From positions 62,001-126,000 of the forward strand of contig SJRY01000080.1 of assembly GCA_011319805.1 (NCBI GenBank): DNA of 64,000 nt. Reading direction: 5' to 3'. A program made the translations under genes and the position numbers. Positions 14,969-26,004 of the stretch are shown here, one piece after another (within the stretch, counting starts at the first letter, position 1; each line of letters opens with the position of its first letter). The DNA comes from Macrocybe gigantea (taxonomy: Eukaryota > Basidiomycota > Agaricomycetes > Agaricales > Callistosporiaceae). Below the pieces are notes generated by a model. It made no database searches. It saw only the letters and a program-made list of their open reading frames with translations, and had not been told where the DNA came from.

Positions 14969-17900
14969 ATGGTCGAAGATTACATTTCTTCATCTGTCTA
15001 CAGCGGACTCTCAGTTGTCTCGGTAAGTCTTTTTCAACACTGCGGTTTGAAACATTTAGGCCGATAGCGTTTGCTAGTCTGATTCGATGGTCGAAATCAA
15101 GCGGACTGACTCTCGCAGCGATCATGCCAATGCATACTCTGCCCAAGAACATGGTAGATTCCGCCTTGTTTATAGCAAGTCGAAAGTGTACGTCAACCCT
15201 ACACCCTATGCAAGAGATAACATTCCAGGCTTCGTCGCTCTGGTGAAACGCGTATGTGGCACCTCGTTGTTTTATTGTTCAATCCTTAATCGCTTTTCAG
15301 GAAGCTGCAACTCCTATATACCTGCTTGCATGGATACCTGAATCACTTCTCAACGAGCAGGGCTCATCAGAATGGGAGAAGTTCGTGAAGATTGAGGAAA
15401 AGCCGCCTGTCGACGAAGAAGACGACGGTGGGTGATCCAAATACGTTATCTAATCCTCGTTGGACTGACTACAGGCCTTTAGATGTCGTGCTTATTGACC
15501 TGCCCATTCAAAGGCCGGAATCATATGCATTTTCCGTCCCTCTCACGTCTATCTACTCGCTCCTCGTCCACCCACCAACTCTGTCTTCCTGGTGTACGTC
15601 AATCGATGTTTCTCTTTTTCCTTTTTCTTTTCGTTAATTGCATATGTAGATGGGTCTATTGGCATAAATCTTATCAATGGCGACACGCTTCCCACTCTGC
15701 ATTTTCATGACGATGAATCGCTTTCGTTCACGCTTCCAGTTACACCCAAATTGCCTGGTAATGTCACGACTTACCCTCCCCCTCCACCCCAGCCGCCGAA
15801 GACATCCACGTCCTGGGGAGGCGAAGACCTTTTGGCACGCCTGCGTTGCTATGCTCACGTCCTTCGTTCGACGTTACAACCATCGCTGTTCTTGGTCGAC
15901 CCTTCTCGTGCGGATATCGAGGCTCATTCGACTCAAATTTTTGCCGATGATGCTGTGGATGATATCATTGCACACTCGTCTTATGCAAATTCCTACTCTC
16001 CCGTTCCCGCTCACAGGCGTCCAAGGCCACTGTCATCACCCCCTCTTCCTCCAAACCCTTATTCGCACCGTTCTTCCGTTCTTCATAGGTCGCTCGCTTC
16101 ACCAACTACAAGCTCTCAATCTTCCTCACAAGCTCGCCTAGCCTTACTGCAATCGTTCTCCAACATCACTCGCGCCACCCGCCACGCAGCTCAGAATATT
16201 CTCTCTCATCCATTAGCCAAACCTATTGTCCCCCACTTACCCGATCCTGTTAAAAGCCTTGTGAACGCAAATGGCGAGTGGGAATGGGGCAGCTGGGTAG
16301 AGAAGGGAGGAGTGGGCGAGTTCGAAAGTGCTAGGGTTTACTTGGCGCGATGGGCAAGGATTGTGGCCGAAGAAGGTGAGAGAGCGAGGAGAAGAGAGGC
16401 ACAGGCACTACCTGCGTCCATGGCCGAGGAAGATTCATCACTCGGTATCTTCGAGTTATTGCATTCCACCGCAAATCTTCCTACCCCCAAGTCCTCGCGC
16501 GATCCTGCGCATCCCGTAGATCTCGCGACATGGAGTAAATGGTTTGATGCCGATGACAAACCTGTCATACGGATAGAAGAGATGAGAAGAGAAATTTTTA
16601 GACGTGGATTAGGTGACGACAACAAGCTAAGACAAGTTGTTTGGCCTTATCTACTTAGCGTTTTGGACTGGAATTCGACCGGAGTAGAAAGGCAGGAAAA
16701 ATGGGTAGAAAAGCGGTTCGTTTTTCAGCTCGAATTGATCACACAAGGGATTCACGAAGTTCCTTACAGAAAGCGATACCGCCAAGTCAAGGACGAGTGG
16801 TTTGGTGTGCCAGAAGTTTACGACAGACCTGACGTTGTTGAGGTAGCTGCATCTCAAAAAGATATTTTTTCACCTACCTCTTACGCGAATGACAGGAACG
16901 GCATCGAATTGATGTCGACTGTAGGCGTACGGATCGCACGCAACCGCCATTCCTGTCTTCGACCCCAGGAAACCCCAAGTCGAATTTAAGTTATTCCATA
17001 TCACCGAGCATGACGGACATAGGGTCCCAGTCACCGAGCAATGAGCACATAGACAAATTGGCCAGCATACTGCTGACCTACAACTTCTATGAAAAGGAGC
17101 TCGGTTCGTCTTTCTCTAATTCATACCCACGGTCGGCTTAGCAAAAGTCAGGTTATGTCCAAGGAATGTCAGATCTGTGTGCTCCTCTTTATGTCGTGAT
17201 GAACGGCGATGAAGACATGACGTTTTGGTGCTTTGTTGAATTTATGAACCGTATGGTGTGTAATAATCACATCAAGAAGAACTGTTTGCTAAAGGCGGCT
17301 AGAAACAAAACTTTCTCCGCGATCAGAGTGGGATGAAGAAGCAGCTTCTGACATTACAAGAGCTCATCGGAGTCATGGATCCGGAACTGTACAAGCACTT
17401 TGGTAAGCATCGCATCCTCATTCTTTCGTTAGTCAAGTTTATAGTTCTCCAGAAAAAACAGATGGCCTGAATCTTTTCTTTTGTTTTCGGTAAGCTTATC
17501 TCGAAATTAAGCGAACTTGTTGTGTCACTGAGTAAAACAGATGGGTACTCATTGCATTCAAACGAGAGTTTCCCTTCAATGATGTCCTGCGGCTATGGGA
17601 GGTTTTGTGGACCGACTACTACAGCAACCACTTTCTTCTCTTTGTGGTTCTCGCCGTCCTGGAGTCGCATCGAGATGTGATCCTTCGCTATCTCGTTGAG
17701 GTAAGTGACCAAAATCTTCTGCAAGCAATTTAACCTAACGATCTACTGGTAGTTTGATGAAATACTGAAGGTACGGCATCCTGCTCCAGTTTGTGAACAC
17801 TTCTGTGACACAGGACCTTGATTGCAGTATTGCAACGAACTCAGCATGACCATCGAGCTGGATACTACTCTCGCACAAGCAGAAGTTCTTTTCCTTTCCT

Positions 17901-18067
17901 TTGCTCAATTCGTTGCGGATATTGATCGTCGCAGAGCCGAGGAACTGACACCTCCTTCTGCAAACATCCGTCGTCGCCTAGGCACGACGATCGATGCAGG
18001 CAATAATCTAACTATGCCAGCCCTATCAGAGAATCTGAGGGAGCTTTTGGACACCGGACGATCCTAG
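14969..18067 (+). CDS. GYP7: GYP7/TBC1D15-like Rab GTPase-activating protein
   Basis: Thirteen exons: 14969-15022, 15078-15251, 15301-15427, 15483-15593, 15650-16715, 16770-16842, 16896-17103, 17152-17255, 17303-17402, 17453-17489, 17541-17700, 17753-17770, 17828-18067; 823 residues. The N-terminal Rab-binding region has 'RLVYSKSKVYVNPTPYARDN' and 'LLAWIPESLLNEQG'. The TBC domain carries the catalytic arginine in 'RIDVDCRRTDR' and the glutamine finger in 'LGYVQGMSDL'. GYP7 inactivates Ypt7/Rab7 on vacuoles. Exon 12 is an 18 nt microexon encoding FDEILK. Two neighbouring Rab7-type GAP genes (this and the one at 0.7-3.4 kb) are separate families, not duplicates. Confidence 0.92.
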
Positions 18068-18266
18068 TCAATCTGATTGCCTTCCAGAGAACGTATTTTT
18101 GTATCAATATGACAGACTCTTTACGTAGGTATTCATATCTATATATTTACCCGCACACGTCCTGTAAGTACATGTTGCACAAATCGTAGAACAAGACCCA
18201 AGTCGTCCGAGGCGTACGTAATTCACAACGCACCCTACTGCCCACCGCTTCTTTTACATTGCAACC

Positions 18267-19053
18267 ATGCCTCCTTTGACAATCCTTCGGTCATATGCTC
18301 AGCAGGATCCAGCTCTGTTCCCAAGCTCTGTGGTCTTTGGATATACGCCCTCATCAATCACCCTTTACGACGCGTATCCCAAGTCCATCTTTCATTTTCT
18401 GATATTGCCCCGCGTCACAGAGAAGCTGACAGCGGACATCCTATCAAATCTGGGCACCCTTTTGAGACACGACAAAGCCGTGGCGAAAGCTGTTCTGCTT
18501 TCCTTGAACGACGATGCGCAGACATTGAAACAGGAGATTGAGACTGAAATGATCTCGCGATACGGTTTTAAATGGGACATTTGGGCAGGGTTTCATGGGG
18601 CCCCATCCATGATGTGCGTTTTAGCCATGCCATTCATGTGAAGATCGTCACATCAGATATAAGAAAGGCACCTCCATTTGCACGTTTTATCCGCAGACTT
18701 GTGCTCAGACAAGATGAAACAGAAGAAGCACTACAATTCGTTTCACCCCAAACACGGCTTCTTCCTCCCTATCGAGGAGGTTTTATCCTGGTTCGATGCT
18801 GAAGCAGGATACTATGCCAATGTAGGCTTCTTACACCATATGCATAGACTTTTGATTCATGGGATGGCCCCTTCAGAAGTCGAAAATGGCACTGAATACC
18901 TATGAGCCAATATTGAAGAACAATCTATCGTGTTGGAGGTGTGGTGCAGAGTTGCCAAATATGCCAAAGCTGAAGATCCACCTCCAAGAGGAATGGGATA
19001 AAATGAGGGCAAAAGCAAGAGCTAGGGCTGAAAAGGCCAAGACGGTATCATGA
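18267..19053 (+). CDS. Aprataxin-like DNA 5'-adenylate hydrolase (HIT plus zinc finger)
   Basis: Three exons: 18267-18613, 18668-18821, 18877-19053; 225 residues, close to yeast Hnt3. The HIT catalytic motif reads 'HLHLHVLSAD', preceded by 'GFHGAPSM', and is followed by 'KMKQKKHYNSFHPKHGFFL'. The C-terminal zinc finger is 'CWRCGAELPNMPKLKIHLQE' (C-x2-C then H-x3-E). It removes AMP from abortive ligation ends in DNA. The acceptor of intron 1 must be the AAAG at 18664-18667; using it puts the HIT histidines directly after the conserved 'PSM'. Confidence 0.9.
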
Positions 19054-19137
19054 AAAACCTTGTATAGAAGGAATTTTGTTGCATGCAATTTTGTATAATC
19101 TATAGTCCGTTTTGTGTCCATTTCGTGGTGGATTCAT

Positions 19138-20848
19138 CTACAGTGTATCCTTTGCCTTCTGGCTGGCCTCGAGCTTTGCAGCACGAGAACGCTCGCTAGC
19201 TCGGCGGATAGCCCAAGTAAGCTCATACGTCTTGACCGCATCTGAAGGCCAAATACCCGGGTCAGCTGCTTGTTTAAGAGACGAATGCGAATCATCTTTA
19301 CCCTCATATGAGCTAAGAATTTGAGCTGCTTCTGGATCCTCTTCGATGTCTTCAATGATATCAATGAAGTTCGACACCTCAGAAAAGAAAGGATCGTCGT
19401 CAGGGAATCGGACGGCTGTCTCTAGATCATCTCCTGGTTTTCTGATGTAAAGGACGGGCTGGACATAAGGATTGACTAGCCTGGTCATGGGTGGGAAACG
19501 TTAGACATTCACGCGCAGAAAAACCGAGATAAAAAGAGATACTTGAGAGAATAGCCGTCAGCATAGACTTCCAATTCACAGCTATAGTTTGTTCCCTGGA
19601 GGGCGACAAGGTGTGTGAAACTCCCAACAGCTCCACTGTCATATTTCCTGCGCCCGTCGAAAGCCGCATCAGGATGATCTCCAGGCAAAAAAGAAAAAAT
19701 AACGCACCAAGAAGCAGTTGTTACGCGCGGAATTCTGTTCTCGGGGGCAATCTTGCTTTCATCAACTCTCATCTTAGACAGGGACCCGGCATTCTCGTCC
19801 CATTCAAGAGAATGAGCGGTCACGGTCGACATGTCGACTTCGCCCCCGAAGTAGCGAGAGAGGTCGCAGAAATGGGTTCCTTGCTCTATAATTGGGCCTG
19901 CGCTATCACATGACGTTATTCTTCGCAGTCACTCTTCTGTAGGCGTGAAATTACCTCTTGGATTTGTCCCACCAGTCAGGCTTAGCGATGGCCTCGTATG
20001 CGCAGGCATATCGAGCAATGGTGGCCATCACCGTCAAGCCGTTTTCCTCGATTATCTGTTTCATCATCTGAACAGCTTTCAGATACCGCAACATGTACCT
20101 TTGTTATATGAGGACATCGTTATAATGCAGGAGAGAAAAAGAATGTACCCGACAGAGCAGATTGTTTTCGAGTCGCTGATAGTTTTGGCTATGGTATACG
20201 CTTCTTCTATTTCATGGCTCGGACCTGTGGCGACTGGTTTTTCTACGAATATGGCGACGCCGGGAAAATGCCTGAGAATCTGCATCTCGAGGTCGCGACC
20301 AGGCTGGAGAGATCCACGGTACATCGGAGGACTGCCGATAACAATCGCTCTGGGTCTTTCTCTGGGAGACATGTGTTTGATAAAGTCATCCAACGTCTTG
20401 AAGACTCGGGTGTCTTGATAGGCTGAGATGACGAAAGAGTCGCATTTTTTCTGCAGGACGGCAGTGGCGCGTTCGATGGCGGGATCGATCAAGGCAACGA
20501 CTTTGAGGCGTCGGCCGAGTTTACTGTTCAGGGGTGTGAAAGACGGTTTCTGGCAGGGCGTAAAATGACGCACTGTTCCAAACGGAAGGAATGGTTCCAA
20601 GGCCCTTCATCGGACCCTGTGTATGCGTCAGGTTCTTTATCATCTCCCTGCCAGCAGGGCCGATCAGCGTCGTACCAAACATGATGTTTCCAGCGCCGAC
20701 GAAGACGACATTGAAGTCATCGGCGCCCCCGACATGGCTCGCCCTAGCAACCCATCAGCGTAAAGCAGGGATCAAAGGTCGGGTGACAACTCAACTTGTC
20801 CATCGGAATGAGCCTCAAAGGATCAATGGACGGGCGGCGAGAGGACAT
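19138..20848 (-). CDS. Gfo/Idh/MocA-family NAD(P)-dependent oxidoreductase
   Basis: Eight exons on the minus strand: 20848-20796, 20743-20676, 20616-20574, 20523-20149, 20098-19955, 19902-19708, 19647-19543, 19480-19138; 441 residues. The Rossmann fold is 'VVFVGAGNIMFG', followed by 'LKVVALIDPAIERA', 'AIVIGSPPMYRG', the family's 'FVEKPVATGP' (lysine of the E-K-P motif) and, in the second domain, 'GPIIEQGTHFCDLSRYF'. The C-terminal 'YDSGAVGSFTHLVALQG' is the beta-sheet domain. The substrate cannot be assigned; members act on sugars, inositols and biliverdin. No metabolic cluster surrounds it. Confidence 0.85.
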
Positions 20849-21141
20849 GCCGGAGCCGCGTCTGTCTGAGCCGCGTCGCTCGGATGGTCTACGGCTGGAC
20901 ATGGTTTTTTTTTTTTCCCTGGGGACGAAGGAAAGTCAGTCGAGAGTATGAGAGAGGGGCAGCAGGATGGGGCGTACGAGATGGGAGATAAGAGGATGGA
21001 GCAAGGTGGAGATGGAGGAGGAACCTTATTAATTATCAGGTCGGAGCATGGGGTGACCTTACTTCGCACCTCAGTTGTGATCAATCAAGGATCCGTTGAT
21101 AGATACGAGCTGTGTACATCTCATACATCCCTTATCGTGCT

Positions 21142-21613
21142 TTACGATGACGGCGGCTCCATGATCTTCTGTTCTTTCATTCTCAGTTCTCTCTGCCTCC
21201 GCTCCGCTGCTTCTAGTCTGTCTGTCATACTTTTGAGCTCTGCCTTCAGCTTTTCGTTCTCTTGTGAAAGCTTGAAGACGTTTGAAGCTCTCTTTTGCAC
21301 TTTCTCCTCGCTATCGGTAGTGGGGCATTTGAGGATAGGTTCGTGCATCGGAACATGTACCGTACTAGAGAGCTAGGACTGCGTACTCACGTCGAGTGCG
21401 ACGGACCAATGAAGGTTGAAACGTCAAAGTCCAGATCCGTAGGAGCGATCTCTGGTAGCGATGGGGAGGTCTCCGGTTCAGATGCTTGTTCGGTCACATT
21501 CCTGAAGGTAGCACAGTGAATTTGCTAGATCAGGCATAGTCGATCGCACATAGTCAGGAAGAATGGACAGACTCGGTCTGTTCATCCGTCTTTGCTTCCA
21601 ACTGAGCGCTCAT
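21142..21613 (-). CDS. Small coiled-coil protein of unknown function
   Basis: Three exons on the minus strand: 21613-21573, 21501-21391, 21310-21142; 106 residues. The N-terminal half is acidic and disordered ('TEQASEPETSPSLPEIAPTD'); the C-terminal half is a predicted coiled coil with heptad-spaced leucines ('FKLSQENEKLKAELKSMTDR') and an Arg/Glu-rich end. I do not recognise the family. It could be a zipper-type partner subunit, but there is no basic DNA-binding region as in bZIP factors. Splice sites and frame close cleanly, which supports it as a real gene. Confidence 0.6.
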
Positions 21614-21741
21614 CGCAAGGAGAGAAAGGAGCAGTATCTAGCAAGGTTCTACTTGTTTGAGGGTTGACTGGCGGCGCGGTTTCCTTCGGTTAGGTCTTGC
21701 ACGTGCCATAGAATTCCTCCTGACAACCCTATCCTCGTTCG

Positions 21742-22019
21742 ATGCACCTCAATCCTGGCTATCCTATCGTCTTTCTCTTCACTTTCTTCTTTGTTGTCGC
21801 CGGATACGCTATCCTGGGCAGTGCTTTCCTACCGCTGACCGGCTTTGTCGTATGTTCCCCTTCACGTTCTGGCAATGTCAACAGGCTCAGACATATCAGT
21901 TTTTAGATTCACTTGCCCTCGATACGCACTACAAGTATTTTTCGCTGTTCATCATACCGACTGGCACATATTTCGTCATTGCCAACTGGGTAGGATGGCA
22001 ATATTATCGCAATACATGA
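21742..22019 (+). CDS. Two-pass small membrane protein, PIG-Y-like candidate
   Basis: Two exons: 21742-21849 and 21885-22019; 80 residues. Two hydrophobic segments ('IVFLFTFFFVVAGYAILG' and 'YFSLFIIPTGTYFVIANWVG') flank a short loop, and the protein ends in 'WQYYRNT'. Size, hairpin topology and the tail pattern (proline, then W-G, then two basic or polar residues) resemble PIG-Y/Eri1, the small subunit of the GPI N-acetylglucosaminyltransferase. That match is by pattern only. The intron is unusually short (35 nt, or 38 nt if the donor at 21847 is used); phase 0 either way. Confidence 0.55.
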
Positions 22020-22112
22020 AAGTTCTTTACTAGATCTGGTATAACAAGTGAGCTCCCCTAACTGGATGAAATACATGTGCCATATATACTAATAAATAGG
22101 ACGATGGACGCA

Positions 22113-25100
22113 TTAGGATAAATTATCGTCCCGAGCGGGTGATGGGGAAGTGGCATATTTTCGTTGAACTTGGCGTAGCTCGTTCCACAACCTCGACCGG
22201 CCATTATCGCTCGTGGAGGACCCGATATTTTCAGTAATTTGTACAGGACTTTTGAATCTTGTGTACCTCGGGGCGCTGGATGGCAACGGAGACCGTGTCG
22301 GACTTTGCTCAGGCATCTTGGAAGGTGAAACGCTTCGGACACCTTGCTTTAGCCTCCGGAAATCGTATGAGTATCTTCCTGCGCTTGTCCCCACAGGCCT
22401 GCTGGAAGTACGCAAAGAGCCTTCGTCGGACTTTCCGTCGTCCGTCTTGTCTTCCTCGTCATCATCCCGCTGGCGCATGCTAGGAGGGGTGAAGGGGGTC
22501 GGGCGTTGGGTTATGGCCGACTGGCGTGGTGTTCCTGTCGGAAGTCGTAGGTATCTCGCTCGACTAGATATATTGTCAGTTTTCGAACTAGTAATCCGAG
22601 TTGCGAGCGACCTACGCTACTGCTTTTAGAGCTAGCTTAGTTCTCAGCGCTTCAACCCATAGCTTCGTATATTTTTCTGCGAGAAATTCCGTTAACTTCA
22701 GGCCCCTTGGTAGCGGTATCTGATTACTCACCCAGAACAGCTTTCTTATCTCTCTCCCGCGCGGCACGCATTTGCAAGGCTCTTGGCATCGCTTGTCTCC
22801 ACATATTGAAATATTTAGATTTTAATCGTGTTGCGTGGAACCGAATTGCGGGCAGGGACTGCAGGGATTGACTCATGAGAGACGAGATCTCAAGCTAAGG
22901 AAAGTCTGGGTTGCCTTCGTTTTAGAGTGCCATATCCCAAACGCACGGAATAACTTGTTTTGGCGGGTCTGCGCAATGACGAGATGCTCCTTCCATGATC
23001 GAAATCAACATCTGTGCAGGACAAACGTTCTGCTTGGACTTACCGTCGGCCGGAGTTTCTCGGTGGTGAAACGGTCCCTCCACTTCTCCCATGCAACGTT
23101 CAATATCGCGAGTCTGATCTGCTCCTCCTTTTCTTGCAATGCTACACGCCTGTGACGCGCCGCACGGGCGAGCGCCAGCCAACGAGAAAACAAGCGACGA
23201 ATGAGTTCTGTAAAGTCGTTTAGGGATTAAGCTGATAAATGCGAGAGCCAGGACGCGTGCCTTCACGCTTGACAAGCTGATAACTCTCCATGAGGCTCAA
23301 CTCTTCGGCATGACGAGAGTGAACATGTCTCCATTTCTTGAATGCGATGCTGGAGACAGACGACTAGTTGAAGAATGCAACATTGCAGTGTGGGGTTATG
23401 GCACGCACTGTTGGATACTCATGTCATATTTTTGAGTGACTTCGAGCTCTGTAAGTTTGATTTTAATGACAGCATTAGTCCATCGGGCTAGGGCTCCACC
23501 GAGGATGCGCTAGGCAAACAGTCAACGAAGATGCGGTGAGATGTAACGTGTCCAGCGAACCTTTTCAACACGGCTCTGCATTTCTACCTCCGCTATCCGG
23601 AGCTGTGTATTCCGCCGTGTACGTTGCTGCCATGCTGCAAAACGTCGGACACGGCGCTCGACGTGCAATGGAAGGAACATACCTTGGAAGGTACGGGCAA
23701 CACACCGTAACTCGGATTGCCGGAGACGCTTCTCTAACAGTTTCAATTTGACCCCAACTACCCAGGTCCTCCATGCACGACGAACGGCGAAAAACTTGTC
23801 GGCGACTTTTGCAAGCCGAAGAAGTTTGCGCCTTTCGCGTAACTGGATTCGCCAAGTCAGGACAATCCGATAACTCAGTTGTGCAGCATGATATTGTGCA
23901 GCGAACGAATACATGTTCAGGTGCATGATGCGCAGATCGTTCCATCGAATGAAGGCGGACTGAACTATCGCTGTATCCCTTCTCGCTGCGAAGTCGACGG
24001 CCAATCCTGTGCATGAAACAATCGTGAGATGTGAATTCAACTCCTACACCTCGGCTTACGTTCATGACGTTGTATTGCCTGTAGGCGATCTCGCCATACG
24101 TTCCATGTGCTTTTGACTAGCCGGGAAAGTTTGACACGCTCTAGAAGGTTGCCGCGCTCCTTGGCTTTCCATACTTTGACAATGGCACGCAAAAGTACAG
24201 CATCCTGTCGAGAAACATGTTTAATAGCTCGCTTTTCCAGTATCTGTCGTACTTTATGATTGAGTAGACTTTTCATGAGTCGAGAATGTAGACTTACTTT
24301 TATTCTATCTCTCGCAGCCTTCCATTGACCCAGACTCCTCTTCATGAGCCACACATTATGTAGTGCATCTGCTTTATGGCGAATACGACTGGGAACATTC
24401 AAATAAGAAGATCGAAGTCAGAAAAATGGATAATGACGAACATCGTATCCTGCCATTTTTCCAAGGCGAGCCTCATGATCCTTCGATCGACCCGGTCGAT
24501 CATTAGATGTTCTGTACTTCGCATTTCAAGGCTAGCTTTCCAACGGAGCCAGCATCTGTGCATCACCCGCTGGAGTACACCATCATGGAACTCGTCAGCT
24601 TGTATTTCCATCTCGAAAATACCAAAGAGCCGCGATTTCCATTGACTGAGGCTCCGAAGGATGAGACGTTCTGAGTAAAGTTGATCAGATAAATGGGAAC
24701 GATAAGATTGTCGCCATTTCGCCCATGCGTCCTTGCAAATCTTCGTTTCTCGTCTCGTTCGGATGACTTGGAGCTTTGAGCGCATCTCTTGTCGCCACTT
24801 CAGCTGTCTTGTTTCTTTCCATTTCTTGTTCCAGAGGTCTAAAACTCGCTGGGAGGATTTCCGATTGGAAAACTGAATGGCAAGATTCTCCCATTCCCTT
24901 CTTGATGCCCAGATGATCCTCCATTTTTGTAGGTAGCGACGAAGGATCAGATTGTCACGGGCTTCCAAGATTTGACGATGCGTTGTCTGATTGGTAGTAT
25001 GAGAAACGACGTCAAACTGAGGAAGGATATGCTTACATGAATCCAGTCGAACCCTGACCTCCAAACTACCCAACAACGTTCTAAAATTCGATCATTGTAG

Positions 25101-25912
25101 TACTGATCAGCCTCCTTCTCATCTCGTTCCATCTTTATCTTGTGCCATGCCTCATCTTCGTTCACTACACTGCCTCCACGCTCTCTCGCCAGCGCAATGG
25201 TCCTGCGAGCGTTTGCGGCTAACCGTTGAGCCGTGCGGGGCGATTCTTCATCTGACGGTGTTTGATGGTGTGTTCTGCCGTTAGCAAAGCGAGCGTCGTG
25301 CTTGGGTGGACGGAAAGCGCGATGGCCAGTGACGTTGGCGTCTTTCGATGTCTCCGACTCCCGATGTTTGTCTGGAGTGTAGGCGACCGATTTCACGCCT
25401 TTCGTCTCCGATGCGAAGGGGGCTCGTGGCCGGCGACTGGCGAGATAGGAAGAGCGTGACCCTTCCTGACCGTGTTTGAGTATACCTTTGTATGCATTAG
25501 TGGTGGCTGGGTCTTTACGCGTGGGTGCAAGTGACTCTTTTAAGTTCAAGCTCTGGTCAAGTTGCGTTTTCACCAATGTCCACTTGTCGCCCCAGTCGTT
25601 TCCCTTGAGAGTCCCAATTTTGAGCAGTTTGCCATAGTAAAGGACTTCGTGAGGATCTAATCCGCGTTCAGCCAAAATATCGTTGTAAGCTTTAAAGACG
25701 GTAAGAAATGTTGTAGCCGAGGGACCAGCTCGTTGGATGACGGCGTCGATGAGCTCTATGTCATCCTGGGTCAAGCCCAGATTCTCAACTGTGGATGAGA
25801 TCGAGACTCGTGAGGTGTCGGCTGCTAGAGCATGGTCGACGATGCTAACCGGCCGCGACGGCGGGGATGCGCGAGTTGGTTGAAAGTAGGACATGCGGGG
25901 TGATGCATCCAC
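22113..25912 (-). CDS. SFI1: SFI1-like centrin-binding spindle pole body protein
   Basis: Eleven exons on the minus strand: 25912-25037, 24986-24442, 24388-24060, 24006-23561, 23509-23409, 23349-23261, 23207-23044, 22968-22915, 22858-22732, 22676-22616, 22563-22113; 1,080 residues. From about residue 285 to 900 it is built of about 23-33-residue helical repeats ending in a tryptophan, e.g. 'RRYLQKWRIIW', 'ILRSLSQWKSRL', 'VMHRCWLRWKASL', 'LARWTNAVIKIK', matching Sfi1 centrin (Cdc31)-binding repeats of the half-bridge. The N-terminus carries the Sfi1 N-domain ('QDDIELIDAVIQRAG'). The C-terminal 150 residues are Ser/Pro-rich, as expected for the CDK/polo-regulated end. Two introns (23260-23208, 22914-22859) use GC donors. 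Confidence 0.9.
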
Positions 25913-26004
25913 CAGAAACGCGTTGTGATGACGATCACATGATCGATATTCTTGTCACGTTCCACTAAATCCAGATATAATATATGCTAGTATTACGTAA
26001 TTTA

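Noticed and set aside
18614..18624. An 11-base 'micro-intron' (GTGCGTTTTAG) in aprataxin that would keep a histidine-containing stretch in frame
   Set aside because: The true HIT motif 'HLHLHVLSAD' lies further on. Using the acceptor at 18666-18667 gives a normal 54 nt intron and a perfect family match, so the shorter reading was chance similarity.
20948..21376. Plus-strand open frame of 142 codons overlapping the coiled-coil gene
   Set aside because: Antisense shadow. The Ser/Cys-rich translation is the complement of the Glu/Lys-rich coiled coil on the other strand.
24243..24297. GTAAGT...AAAG intron inside SFI1 exon 3
   Set aside because: Splicing it out would break the frame, while reading through continues the helical repeat ('LHSRLMKSLLNHKVRQILEK').
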